From: Sporosarcina sp. NCCP-2222
Lineage (GTDB): Bacteria > Bacillota > Bacilli > Bacillales_A > Planococcaceae
NCBI RefSeq assembly: GCF_023168145.1
Contig: NZ_BQYK01000003.1
Location: forward strand, 336,346-400,345
Direction of reading: 5' to 3'
Length of the DNA stretch: 64,000 bases
A model generated the notes under the pieces. That model did no database searches and had not been told where the DNA came from. It saw only the letters and a list, made by a program, of their open reading frames with translations. A program made the position numbers and the translations under genes. Shown one piece after another: positions 47,307-55,859 of the stretch. The stretch's first letter is position 1; each line of letters begins with the position of its first letter.

Positions 47307-48176
47307 CTACCGTACCCAGCCTACATGTCGCATTTTCTTCGTTACCGTATTCAAAGTTCCCTCAGCTACTTCTGCCCGAACGGTCTGGATGCCATATTTT
47401 TTGGCCAAACTTAAAAATTTTGATTCATGTTCTGATTTCCGGTCCATATACAGTTGTTTGGACCTTGTAGTCATCGTTACTTCCACCGCTTGCTGTGTCT
47501 CTATATCAAGAAGACGGATATCTCCTTGAAGCTGCGGCTCTTCCTCGAATGGGTCATGCACAGTAATAACACGGCAATCCCTGCAAATTCCTGGAAGTCT
47601 TTTAAACAATCGCTCCCATTTTTCTAATGGTTCGAGCCCGTCTGTAATTATAAATAAAACCGTGACCGCCTTTGGTATATGGCGTAGTGCATAATCTGTA
47701 AAATCCCCAGGTAATGTCGGTTGATCGATTTGGGTAATAAACTTTTTCAGAGCAGCACGCTGCAAGGCTCCTTTTCTTCGAAAGAAATATTCTTGTTGTT
47801 CATTTTTCGAAGAAAAAGTAACTGTATCACCACTCTTCAAACCGATCTGACCAATCCCGATGGCGAGTTGCCGGGCAAATTCCCACTTTTGTTCAAAGCC
47901 CATAGATTTTGTGCCGTCTAACAAAATGTGTATTCGCATCTCTTGTTCATCCAGAAATTGTTTAATAAACGGTTTATCCGTTCGAGCATATACATTCCAA
48001 TCAATATGCCTAAGATCATCACCTGGATGATATTCCCGAAAGTCAGAAAACTCGAGAGACGTGCCCGTCTTTGTTGAACGATGCGTTCCTTTATGATGGC
48101 CCAGGTATCGAGAACGTGACACAATCTTCAATGGCCCTAGACGGTTAGCGAGACTATCTGGAAATAAATCCGCCAT
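47307..48176 (-). CDS. DUF58 family protein
   Basis: 289 residues, soluble. The DUF58 core SLEFSDFREYHPGDDLRHIDW and NVYARTDKPFIKQF is complete; a vWA-like MIDAS LDGTKSM follows. The ATG overlaps the moxR stop by one base (TAATG). DUF58 proteins commonly act with MoxR AAA+ ATPases; the molecular activity is not established. Confidence 0.9.
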   Translation of the reverse strand: MADLFPDSLANRLGPLKIVSRSRYLGHHKGTHRSTKTGTSLEFSDFREYHPGDDLRHIDWNVYARTDKPFIKQFLDEQEMRIHILLDGTKSMGFEQKWEFARQLAIGIGQIGLKSGDTVTFSSKNEQQEYFFRRKGALQRAALKKFITQIDQPTLPGDFTDYALRHIPKAVTVLFIITDGLEPLEKWERLFKRLPGICRDCRVITVHDPFEEEPQLQGDIRLLDIETQQAVEVTMTTRSKQLYMDRKSEHESKFLSLAKKYGIQTVRAEVAEGTLNTVTKKMRHVGWVR

Positions 48177-49168
48177 TACAAGGCTTCTCCTTGCCGCGTT
48201 TCCTCCACCAGTTTGTCAATCAGGCTGTCGACATTAATTCCTTCCGCCTCGCCCTCATAATTGACAAGAACTCTGTGCCGCAATGCCGGTTTCGCAACCG
48301 CTTTAATATCAGAAATCGAAACATGGAACCGTCCTGCCATAAAAGCCCTGGCTTTCGCCAGTCGAATAATCGATTGCAACCCCCGCGGCCCGCTTCCATA
48401 CTGAACATACTTCGTCCACATGTCTCCGGTCTCTTCTTTCTCATATGTGGAGGTGACCAAATCGACTGCGTACTCAATCATGTCATCTGCAACGACAATT
48501 TCTTTGACCATTTCCTGGGCAATACATATTTCTTCTTGTTGCATGACTTTACGGACAGCGATACTTCTGGCTCCCGTTGTGCGCAGCATAATCTCCTTCA
48601 TTTCTTGCTTAGTTGGGTATGGCAAAATGATTTTGCATAGAAAACGGTCCATCTGGGCCTCCGGTAAAGGATAGGTGCCTTCCATTTCTATCGGGTTTTG
48701 AGTGGCTAGAACGAAAAATGGCCGTGCCATCTTTCTCGTCTCTCCCATCACTGTCACCGTTTTCTCCCCCATGGCCTCTAGTAGCGCACTTTGGGTTTTA
48801 GGTGTGGCACGGTTTATTTCATCCGCCAAGACCATCTGGCTAAAAATAGGACCTTCTTTGAAAACAAAGCGCTGGGTGCCGTCTTCACTTCTTTCCAAAA
48901 TACTAGTTCCCGTAATATCCGCTGGCATCAGATCAGGTGTAAATTGAATTCGGGAAAATGATAGATCCAAAACTTCGGAAATCGTGCGGATCAGCATCGT
49001 TTTCCCTAAGCCAGGCAGCCCCTCCAGCAAAGCATGCCCGTCAGCTAGAATTGAAAACAAGGAGAATTCTATTGCCTCTTGCTGCCCGACGATAAATGTA
49101 CTGATTTCCTCTCTTACTTCACTTAATTTACTGCTCATTTCTCCAAACTGCTCAGGTGTGAATGACAT
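48176..49168 (-). CDS. MoxR-family AAA+ ATPase
   Basis: 330 residues. Walker A GLPGLGKT is near residue 51, Walker B is VLADEINRA, the sensor region is FVLATQNP, and TYPLPEAQMDRF is the MoxR signature. A C-terminal helical lid follows. MoxR ATPases are chaperone-like and help assemble or activate protein complexes with vWA partners. ATG at 49168 follows ACGGGAG; an ATG at 49189 lacks a site. Confidence 0.92.
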   Translation of the reverse strand: MSFTPEQFGEMSSKLSEVREEISTFIVGQQEAIEFSLFSILADGHALLEGLPGLGKTMLIRTISEVLDLSFSRIQFTPDLMPADITGTSILERSEDGTQRFVFKEGPIFSQMVLADEINRATPKTQSALLEAMGEKTVTVMGETRKMARPFFVLATQNPIEMEGTYPLPEAQMDRFLCKIILPYPTKQEMKEIMLRTTGARSIAVRKVMQQEEICIAQEMVKEIVVADDMIEYAVDLVTSTYEKEETGDMWTKYVQYGSGPRGLQSIIRLAKARAFMAGRFHVSISDIKAVAKPALRHRVLVNYEGEAEGINVDSLIDKLVEETRQGEAL

Positions 49169-49185
49169 ATCTACAACTCCCGTTC

Positions 49186-50664
49186 TCATTCAATTGACGA
49201 AAAATAGTCAGATAGAATCCTTTGTAAATCCGGTGACAATTCCATCTTTTCAGTGCTTCGTATATACGAATCTTTATACGTACCGACCACTTCTTCGTAA
49301 GGTCGGATAGTACCCCGCTCCACTAAATCATCCCGTTCGTTTTCTTCAATGAAATTGCCTTTTCCCAAATCTCCCTTGACCGTTGACGGGTCTCCCGAGG
49401 TACCAAATCGGTCAAACGGTATGGATAGAAGATCACGGCCGCCTTTTCCCGTGCCTGCTCCGTTTCCTCCTGAGCCTCCACCACCTGAGCCTGCCCCTTG
49501 ACCTTGTCCCTGGCCTTGGCCTTGGCCTTGGCCTTGGCCTTGGCCTTGACCTTGGCCTTGGCCTTGACCTTGACCTTGGCCTTGTCCCTGACCTTGGCCT
49601 TGGCCCTGACCTTGGCCCTGGCCTTGACCTTGGCCCTGACCTTGGCCTTGGCCTTGGCCTTGGCCTTGACCTTGGCCTTGCTGTCCCTGGCCTTGCTGAC
49701 CTTGACCTTGACCTTGCTGTCCCTGGCCTTGCTGACCTTGGCCTTGCTGTCCCTGGCCTTGCTGACCTTGACCATTTTGTTGTCCATTCGGATTATTCCC
49801 TGTGGAAGCCAGAGCAGGTAAGGATGGCGCTTTGCCGATCTTATTTAATGCGCTTTGTGTCTCACCTGTCTTCCGAGCTAATTGATCCGTAAGGTTTTGG
49901 AGATCCTCCAGTTCTTTCTTTTCGTCATTTGTCAATCCGTCTAAATCCTCGGAAGTGGATTGGCTCTTCTCCGCGAGACGCTGTTCCTTTAGTTTTAATT
50001 CTTTTTGTTTTTTAATTGCTTCTCTCAATAATTGTTCAGTCGTTTCGGCCTCCCGCAAGTTTTTCGCAAGGGATTCAAGCTCCTTTTTGACTTCATCTGT
50101 CTTTTGCTTTTTGGCCAGCTCCTCAATTTCTTTCGTATACTCTTTCACAATTTCTTTTTCGGCCATTTCCGACTTTGCCTCTAGCTGTGCTTCTGAAGGA
50201 AACAAAATGAGAAGACTGAGGACGAAAGAAGCGATGCAAAAACTAATCAACATAGCACTATTCCATATCTTCTTTTTCCGTTTCTTGAAAAGTTGTAGAG
50301 CCTCGTTTGATTGGTTTTCCGCCTGTTGCACTAACAACCGGCCCATCGATGACTCTTCGACCCTGTCATCCACTGCGGTCACAAGAAGATTGTCCGGAAA
50401 ATAATAATCCAGCCTCCATTTGGCCTCTTCGTATGTAACTCTGCGTAAAATGATATATACAATTGTCGCCGCAAGGACCAAGCCTGCTGCGACCATTGCA
50501 AACCATGCATAGTTAGGGAGGACAAACAGCCGGGAAGAAACCATGACAATGACCGATCCTAGAACCGATAAAAACAATCCAGCCTGTATCATATAAACAG
50601 TCTTTTCGAATTGAAGCTTCCTCTGGGCTTTGCGAATAACGTCACGCAATATTCCTTTCCGCAC
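49186..50664 (-). CDS. Membrane protein with coiled coil and long Gln-Gly repeat
   Basis: 492 residues from GTG. Two helices (about 25-70) and a third (135-155) are followed by a long, charged coiled coil (residues 155-265). A low-complexity Gln-Gly segment of roughly 95 residues ends in a Gly/Ser stretch. The C-terminal region has ERDDLVERGTIRPYEEVVGT and LSPDLQRILSDYF. The layout resembles DUF4175-type membrane proteins found beside MoxR genes. The repeat is encoded by an imperfect hexanucleotide array. It probably forms a flexible extracellular or cytosolic linker. Function unknown. Confidence 0.78.
   Translation of the reverse strand: MRKGILRDVIRKAQRKLQFEKTVYMIQAGLFLSVLGSVIVMVSSRLFVLPNYAWFAMVAAGLVLAATIVYIILRRVTYEEAKWRLDYYFPDNLLVTAVDDRVEESSMGRLLVQQAENQSNEALQLFKKRKKKIWNSAMLISFCIASFVLSLLILFPSEAQLEAKSEMAEKEIVKEYTKEIEELAKKQKTDEVKKELESLAKNLREAETTEQLLREAIKKQKELKLKEQRLAEKSQSTSEDLDGLTNDEKKELEDLQNLTDQLARKTGETQSALNKIGKAPSLPALASTGNNPNGQQNGQGQQGQGQQGQGQQGQGQQGQGQGQQGQGQQGQGQGQGQGQGQGQGQGQGQGQGQGQGQGQGQGQGQGQGQGQGQGQGQGQGQGQGQGQGQGAGSGGGGSGGNGAGTGKGGRDLLSIPFDRFGTSGDPSTVKGDLGKGNFIEENERDDLVERGTIRPYEEVVGTYKDSYIRSTEKMELSPDLQRILSDYFSSIE
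49496..49785 (-). repeat. Hexanucleotide repeat coding (Gln-Gly)n
   Basis: On the minus strand CAAGGC-type hexamers with variants (CAAGGT, CAGGGC, CAGGGT, CAACAA) encode alternating Gln and Gly with occasional QQ. The unit keeps the reading frame, so copy-number changes alter only linker length. Confidence 0.93.
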
Positions 50665-50681
50665 TATTCATCCATCTCCCT

Positions 50682-51530
50682 TCACTTCTGTCTCTTTGTG
50701 TTGACACGTAATTTTTTCACTGCGATCAAAATCGCGATAATGGTAATTACTCCATAAAACAATAGAAAACCAATCCAAATTGGAAAATCTACTTTTGTCA
50801 TTTCTTCCACCATTCCCCGAACGCCAGGAGATAGAAATGAAGCAAACAGGACACCCGGGTTAATGGATGCTAAGAAATGGCCAATATAAGATGGTGTGAC
50901 AACGGTCCCTGTTTGATTCATCATTTTCATTTGCATCGTAATAATGAATAAAAAGCCGGTCACAACTGAAAGGAATAGCATTGTACCATAAGTGGCAATC
51001 ATGGAAACGACCGTTTTTCTAATTAGCGTTGAGAACATGACACCAATGCTGCCAAAGGCGAGTAATATTACAAACAAGAATAAAAATATTCTAATGAAAT
51101 CCCAAGGAGAAATACCGCCAAACAGAAATACCAAACTATATACCGGCATTCCGGCTAGGATCAAAAATAGCAAAAAAGCTACCGAGGATAATAACTTTCC
51201 TGAAATGATCTGAAACGAACTTTGCGAAGTCGTCAACAAGATCGGCAGTGTTTGCTTTTCCCTTTCAGAACTGATTGTTCCAGCCGTCAACCCAGGGGCC
51301 GTGAACAGGACGAGTCCTAATTGAATGTAGGATAGGAAAGCGAAGAGCACAAAACTCTCACTCGGTCTGAAATAGGATGTACCCGATACTGTTACGGTCA
51401 TGAAGATGTATCCAAAGACAAATACGCACATCGCCAAAAGGAAAAACAGCATGCCATTGAACGACTTGAACGATCTAAATCTTAATTTAAGCTCCTTGAA
51501 AAGAACCGGATTTGTACCCATCAATTTCAT
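50682..51530 (-). CDS. ABC-2 type transporter permease
   Basis: 282 residues with six membrane helices. Its N-terminus NPVLFKELKLRFRSFKSF is typical of ABC-2 permeases. ATG follows GGAGCCGAGTGAA, inside the end of the ATPase gene; the ATPase stop is 2 bp away. Substrate unknown; it pairs with the ATPase at 51532-52464 and lies in the MoxR operon. Confidence 0.87.
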   Translation of the reverse strand: MKLMGTNPVLFKELKLRFRSFKSFNGMLFFLLAMCVFVFGYIFMTVTVSGTSYFRPSESFVLFAFLSYIQLGLVLFTAPGLTAGTISSEREKQTLPILLTTSQSSFQIISGKLLSSVAFLLFLILAGMPVYSLVFLFGGISPWDFIRIFLFLFVILLAFGSIGVMFSTLIRKTVVSMIATYGTMLFLSVVTGFLFIITMQMKMMNQTGTVVTPSYIGHFLASINPGVLFASFLSPGVRGMVEEMTKVDFPIWIGFLLFYGVITIIAILIAVKKLRVNTKRQK

Positions 51531-51531
51531 T

Positions 51532-52464
51532 TCACTCGGCTCCTTTCGTTATTTCCATAAAGACATCCTCAAGATTCGTCACATGTTCCATGAATGAGAC
51601 AATCGGAATTTCCTTTTTGACTGCTTGTTGCAATAAAGAAATTTGGCTTACTTCATTCCCCAAATACTTAAACGTGATTCCATCACCTGTTTCAAGCATT
51701 TCAATAGTAGAAACATGAGGCTGTTCTTCAAAAAATGAGAGTGCCCTGCTGACGGCATCAATTGGCACTTTGACTGTAATTACTTTTTCACCTTGAAGTT
51801 TGGCTTGAATTTCTGGAACGGAACCATGAGCGATCAATCTCCCGTTATCGATTACTCCGATCTCGTCGCACATCTCGGCTAATTCAGGAAGAATGTGGGA
51901 TGAAATTAATATAGTCTTCCCCATCTTTTTTAGCGTTTTTAAAATATCTCTCATTTCCACTCGTGCACGTGGATCTAATCCGGAAGCCGGTTCATCTAAA
52001 ATGAGAACCTTCGGATCGTGAATGAGACTTCGTGCCAGACAAAGTCTCTGCTTCATACCCCTCGACAGCAAATCTACGTAGGAATACCTTTTATGGGTTA
52101 GATTCACTAGTTCAAGTAATTGTGGAATTAGCTTTCTCCTTTCTTCCACAGGTATTCCGTAGCTGGCTCCATAGAAATCCAAATATTCATCTGCTTTTAA
52201 TTGGTCATACACGCCGAAAAAATCTGGCATGTAACCGATCAATCGCCGGACAGCAGCCGGTTTTTCCCTTACATTGACGCCGTCGATGATTACGTCTCCA
52301 GAAGTGGCTTCCAATAAAGTCGACATGATAAGGAAAGTAGTCGACTTCCCAGCGCCGTTCGCACCCACGAAGCCGAAGACTGTGCCTTCATGTAAAGTTA
52401 AGTTTAAATTATCCAACGCCGTAAAGGAGCCGTATTTTTTAGTGAGTCCTTTGATCTCTATCAT
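51532..52464 (-). CDS. ABC transporter ATP-binding protein
   Basis: 310 residues. Walker A GANGAGKST, signature LSRGMKQRLCLARSL, Walker B VLILDEPASGLD and the H-loop ISSHILPELAE are all present. A C-terminal extension of about 90 residues has a ferredoxin-like character. The start overlaps the upstream gene stop by 4 bp (ATGA). It energises the ABC-2 permease encoded next. Confidence 0.92.
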   Translation of the reverse strand: MIEIKGLTKKYGSFTALDNLNLTLHEGTVFGFVGANGAGKSTTFLIMSTLLEATSGDVIIDGVNVREKPAAVRRLIGYMPDFFGVYDQLKADEYLDFYGASYGIPVEERRKLIPQLLELVNLTHKRYSYVDLLSRGMKQRLCLARSLIHDPKVLILDEPASGLDPRARVEMRDILKTLKKMGKTILISSHILPELAEMCDEIGVIDNGRLIAHGSVPEIQAKLQGEKVITVKVPIDAVSRALSFFEEQPHVSTIEMLETGDGITFKYLGNEVSQISLLQQAVKKEIPIVSFMEHVTNLEDVFMEITKGAE

Positions 52465-54875
52465 TTTGCCACCTCGCCTTCAACCTTTAATTGAGGTGCC
52501 CGCGCCTCTGTCCCTTGTTGTGTATCATGGAAATCCATCCGAATCTTCACTTGGCCATTCGCTGAAATATAGGGATTCGGTTGATCAATGGTGATTTTCT
52601 TATCTGCCGGAAGTGCATCATATTGTTCTGTTTGGCTATTCCAGATGGTGACCTCATAGCGATCTGTTTGAATCTTGGATAGTTCAATCATCTTCCAGCC
52701 CAATTTCTGTTTCAGCAGTTCTTCAGGAATTTGCCAAGTTTGAATATAAACATCTTCATCAAAATAATAAGTATCTGACTGATAACCGATAGAAGAAGCT
52801 TCGAAGTTGTTTGTCTCCGAAACAAGCTGAACTGCCATAGCTTCGGGATCGACGGTGAACAGGCCATTAATTTCAACCTTCGCTTCAATTGGCTGCATAA
52901 TCATCGTTAAAGCGGATGTTTTCGCAGTTTTGACATCTTCCAAATTGACATCGACAAGCTGTGTATCCGTATAACCGGAAATCATCGGTTTAGCTGGGGC
53001 TGTCGGCATAGTCGAATCAGCGAACGTAACGATGCTTTCTTTCCTCATTTCCATTAAGTCGTCACTTTGGGTTGGACTTGGTCCATAATACATTTGATTT
53101 GAAGATCTTTTGGCAATAAGAGCTGATGTTTTTAATGTTTCTTTAACATCTGCAGTTTCCCCTGGTCCGAGGTCACCGACTTTGATTTGTCTAGTTCCCG
53201 ACCAGATAATAATGTCAGTTAAGGCAAAAGGAAAATGGTTCGTTACGGTTCCTGTTAGCTCTTTATCACGCACGATCAGATCCGTTTCGATAGAGCCCTC
53301 TGATGGAACGGCAGTTTTCCCTACCAATGATGCAACATTCCAATAGCCGACATCGCGCAAATGCATTTTTGAGCCAGCTGCATCTCTTTCCAACATTGCT
53401 GTTTTATGTGCTTCTATCTGAGTTGGACCAAACAGCGTATTCATTGTGGAGGATGCGCTTAGTGTAGTAGTAGATGGGGCACTGAATGTGAAATCTCCTG
53501 ATTTATTCGTCAAGATCGTCTCAACAAAATAACCTTCCATCCCACCTTCGGGCAAGACATTTAAGAGAGCAGTCTGCTGCAGTTGGGCTTTTCCAATCCG
53601 ATCTTTTGCTCCATATGCAAAGATAAAGATAGAAGTCATAATGGCTATTGTCGGCACAATCCACCAAGTGTGTTCCCGTTTATCCTTCTTCTTCAGGAAA
53701 ATGTATAAGACCGGAACGATAATAATGATATAGAGAATGATAATTCCGACTAATAATGGCGCAGATACTTTAAAGGAAGGGAATAATTCATTCGCATTTC
53801 CGATTGTATATCGAATTACTTCCAAAGGATTTTCATAGTAGCCTTGACCGTTTGCTACATTTTTTTGTACTTGCGCATTTAGCAATGCATTCCACCATGC
53901 CGTCGTTCCAGCGGTTTTAGAAAAAGGTTCATCTCCAAACGAGAAAGACGTCTGGATAACGGCTCCCTTACCCACTTCACGGATGCCGGCTAACGGCTCT
54001 GTTCCCGACCCGTATAATACTTGGGCGCCTTTACGAACGGATGTTTTCGAAGAGGTGATTGGCTTGTCGAATTGTTCCGTGCTTGCCCAGTTGTTTAAGA
54101 CGGATGAATCGATACTGTCTTTACCCTCTTGTTCTAAAGGAAGCAAGTCTGCAAACAAACCAGATTCCGCACTTAACTGATCCGAGTCGCTGAAGACAGC
54201 AATTCCGCCTTGATTCACCCATTCCACCAGCGCTTGCTGTTCCTTCTGTGGTAAATCGGCTACAGGATATTCATCGAAGACGATAAAGTCAGTCGCCCCC
54301 CAGCCATCTGCTTCTTCCGGGAACTGGTTGACACCAACCTTTGAGGCATCGATCAACTGCGTAGAAGACGTATTAGGAAATCTGACTCCGCGCAAACCGG
54401 CAAGGCGATCCATATTGCCTGTGAAAGCCGTGATCAATTTGACATCATCGTAATACATTGCAGTGACAATTTGTTTTGAACCTTTATAGTCAATTTCTTT
54501 CCCTTTTTTCCATCCACCTTCATAAAAATGAATGGACTTCGAATTACTGGAAGATCCATACATATTGTAATCAAACATTCGTGGTATAACGAAAGAAATC
54601 GTTTTCGTCTCACCCGCACCGATATCTAGCGGGAAAGATTCCCCAATACCGGTATCATACGATTGCAGCAAATCAATAACGACATCGCCGCTGAATGCAG
54701 TCCCTTTGTTTTCAATGACAATTGTCACTGGTGCTCCCCTGCCATATTTCGCTTTCCCATCTATACCTGCGGTAACTGTAGCACGAAGTTCAGGTGCCGC
54801 CATTGCATGAGTAAGCGGGGTCGCCAATAAGGCGAACATGAACAAAAGAACGATTCCCCACCTATTTTTCAACAT
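52461..54875 (-). CDS. Large exported membrane protein, first gene of the MoxR/vWA operon
   Basis: 804 residues. A signal peptide (LLFMFALLATPLTHAMA) is cleaved before APEL. An Ig-like segment (GAPVTIVIENKGTAFSGDV), then a GATase-like domain (DFIVFDEYPVADLPQKEQQ, WVNQGGIAVFSDSD) follow. Two membrane helices lie near residues 390-435, then a long beta-rich C-terminal part. ATG at 54875 has GGGAGG upstream; the longer frame is not supported. It overlaps the ATPase start. It has no named function; the domain plan suggests an extracellular partner of the ABC transporter. Confidence 0.75.
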   Translation of the reverse strand: MLKNRWGIVLLFMFALLATPLTHAMAAPELRATVTAGIDGKAKYGRGAPVTIVIENKGTAFSGDVVIDLLQSYDTGIGESFPLDIGAGETKTISFVIPRMFDYNMYGSSSNSKSIHFYEGGWKKGKEIDYKGSKQIVTAMYYDDVKLITAFTGNMDRLAGLRGVRFPNTSSTQLIDASKVGVNQFPEEADGWGATDFIVFDEYPVADLPQKEQQALVEWVNQGGIAVFSDSDQLSAESGLFADLLPLEQEGKDSIDSSVLNNWASTEQFDKPITSSKTSVRKGAQVLYGSGTEPLAGIREVGKGAVIQTSFSFGDEPFSKTAGTTAWWNALLNAQVQKNVANGQGYYENPLEVIRYTIGNANELFPSFKVSAPLLVGIIILYIIIIVPVLYIFLKKKDKREHTWWIVPTIAIMTSIFIFAYGAKDRIGKAQLQQTALLNVLPEGGMEGYFVETILTNKSGDFTFSAPSTTTLSASSTMNTLFGPTQIEAHKTAMLERDAAGSKMHLRDVGYWNVASLVGKTAVPSEGSIETDLIVRDKELTGTVTNHFPFALTDIIIWSGTRQIKVGDLGPGETADVKETLKTSALIAKRSSNQMYYGPSPTQSDDLMEMRKESIVTFADSTMPTAPAKPMISGYTDTQLVDVNLEDVKTAKTSALTMIMQPIEAKVEINGLFTVDPEAMAVQLVSETNNFEASSIGYQSDTYYFDEDVYIQTWQIPEELLKQKLGWKMIELSKIQTDRYEVTIWNSQTEQYDALPADKKITIDQPNPYISANGQVKIRMDFHDTQQGTEARAPQLKVEGEVAK

Positions 54876-54936
54876 TCCGATAATCCTCCCATCAATTGAC
54901 TCCATTGCTTATTTCTATTTATCTACCTAATTAGTA

Positions 54937-54942
54937 CGTCAA
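54937..54942 (-). promoter_or_regulatory. Possible -35 of the MoxR/vWA operon
   Basis: TTGACG on the minus strand, about 60 bp upstream of the first gene. No convincing -10 is paired with it, so the call is tentative. Confidence 0.25.
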
Positions 54943-54965
54943 TAAAGAATTAAAGTTCCCTTAAA

Positions 54966-55859
54966 TTACAACTCTGTTTCTTTTCTGAATTTATCAGCCC
55001 GCTGTTCAACAATTTGGGCAAAAGCGGCCACTTGTTTCAATGAAAAGGTTGAATCATATCCAATAAGCCATGTATCACGAGTCAGTTCGAATTCTTCTTC
55101 ACTATTTAATAGAGGAATCATGTTGACATCTTCGTCTCCGTGCAGCGTTATAGATGGCAAAATCGCATACCCGATGCCATTTAATGCGAGCTGCTTGCAT
55201 GTTTCAATCTGATCGACGGTGATCTGCCTCTTGGGATTTTTGGAGAAATGACGCTGCCACCATCTTTGAATTTCCATATAGTAATTTGAGTCGCTTTTAA
55301 ATTGAATGAAGGGTCGTTCGCTGTTTTTCAATTCTTCAATAGATTTGATTTCTTTATCCACCAGATAGAGTTGGTCACGAAACAAATACGTTTTTCTACT
55401 TTTCCAATCGACTTGTCCACGGACGATGCCGACATGGGCTTCTCCCTCATATAATGCTTTAACAATCTCAGAACTCCAACCTGTCATCAGTGATATTTTG
55501 GCATCTGGATACAAGTTGACATATTCTTTCAGCACTTGGGGGAGCCACGTTTGACCGACAATGGAAGCACAAGCAATTTTCAAAGTACCATATACCTTAT
55601 TGCCTAATGAGGCGATCATCTCAGCCGTTTCTTCTTTCTTGGCGATGGTGTCATTGGCATATGCGATAACAAGCTCTCCTGCTGGAGTTGGTTCCAGGCC
55701 TTTTTGAGAACGGACGAACAGTAAGGTTCCCCAATCCTTTTCGATGGTCTGTAAACGCTGGGACAACGCAGGCTGAGACAAAAATAACCGCTCAGCTGCT
55801 TTCCTCATATTTCCTTCCTCGTAAAGTGCTTTAATAATCTCCAATTCAGTCGTTGTCAT
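54966..55859 (-). CDS. LysR-family transcriptional regulator
   Basis: 297 residues. An N-terminal winged HTH (residues 3-60, AAERLFLSQPALSQRLQTIE) precedes a periplasmic-binding-type effector domain (GTLKIACASIVGQTWLPQ). It overlaps the DHA2 pump gene by 14 bp and is transcribed with it, an unusual same-strand arrangement because LysR regulators are usually divergent from their targets. It probably controls the pump; the inducer is unknown. Confidence 0.9.
   Translation of the reverse strand: MTTTELEIIKALYEEGNMRKAAERLFLSQPALSQRLQTIEKDWGTLLFVRSQKGLEPTPAGELVIAYANDTIAKKEETAEMIASLGNKVYGTLKIACASIVGQTWLPQVLKEYVNLYPDAKISLMTGWSSEIVKALYEGEAHVGIVRGQVDWKSRKTYLFRDQLYLVDKEIKSIEELKNSERPFIQFKSDSNYYMEIQRWWQRHFSKNPKRQITVDQIETCKQLALNGIGYAILPSITLHGDEDVNMIPLLNSEEEFELTRDTWLIGYDSTFSLKQVAAFAQIVEQRADKFRKETEL

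Noticed and set aside
49323-49892. Open frames rich in Lys-Ala/Lys-Val (minus) and Leu-Ala/Leu-Gly (plus) across the Gln-Gly repeat
   Set aside because: They are other-frame readings of the hexanucleotide repeat; the Gln-Gly frame continues into well-formed helices on both sides.
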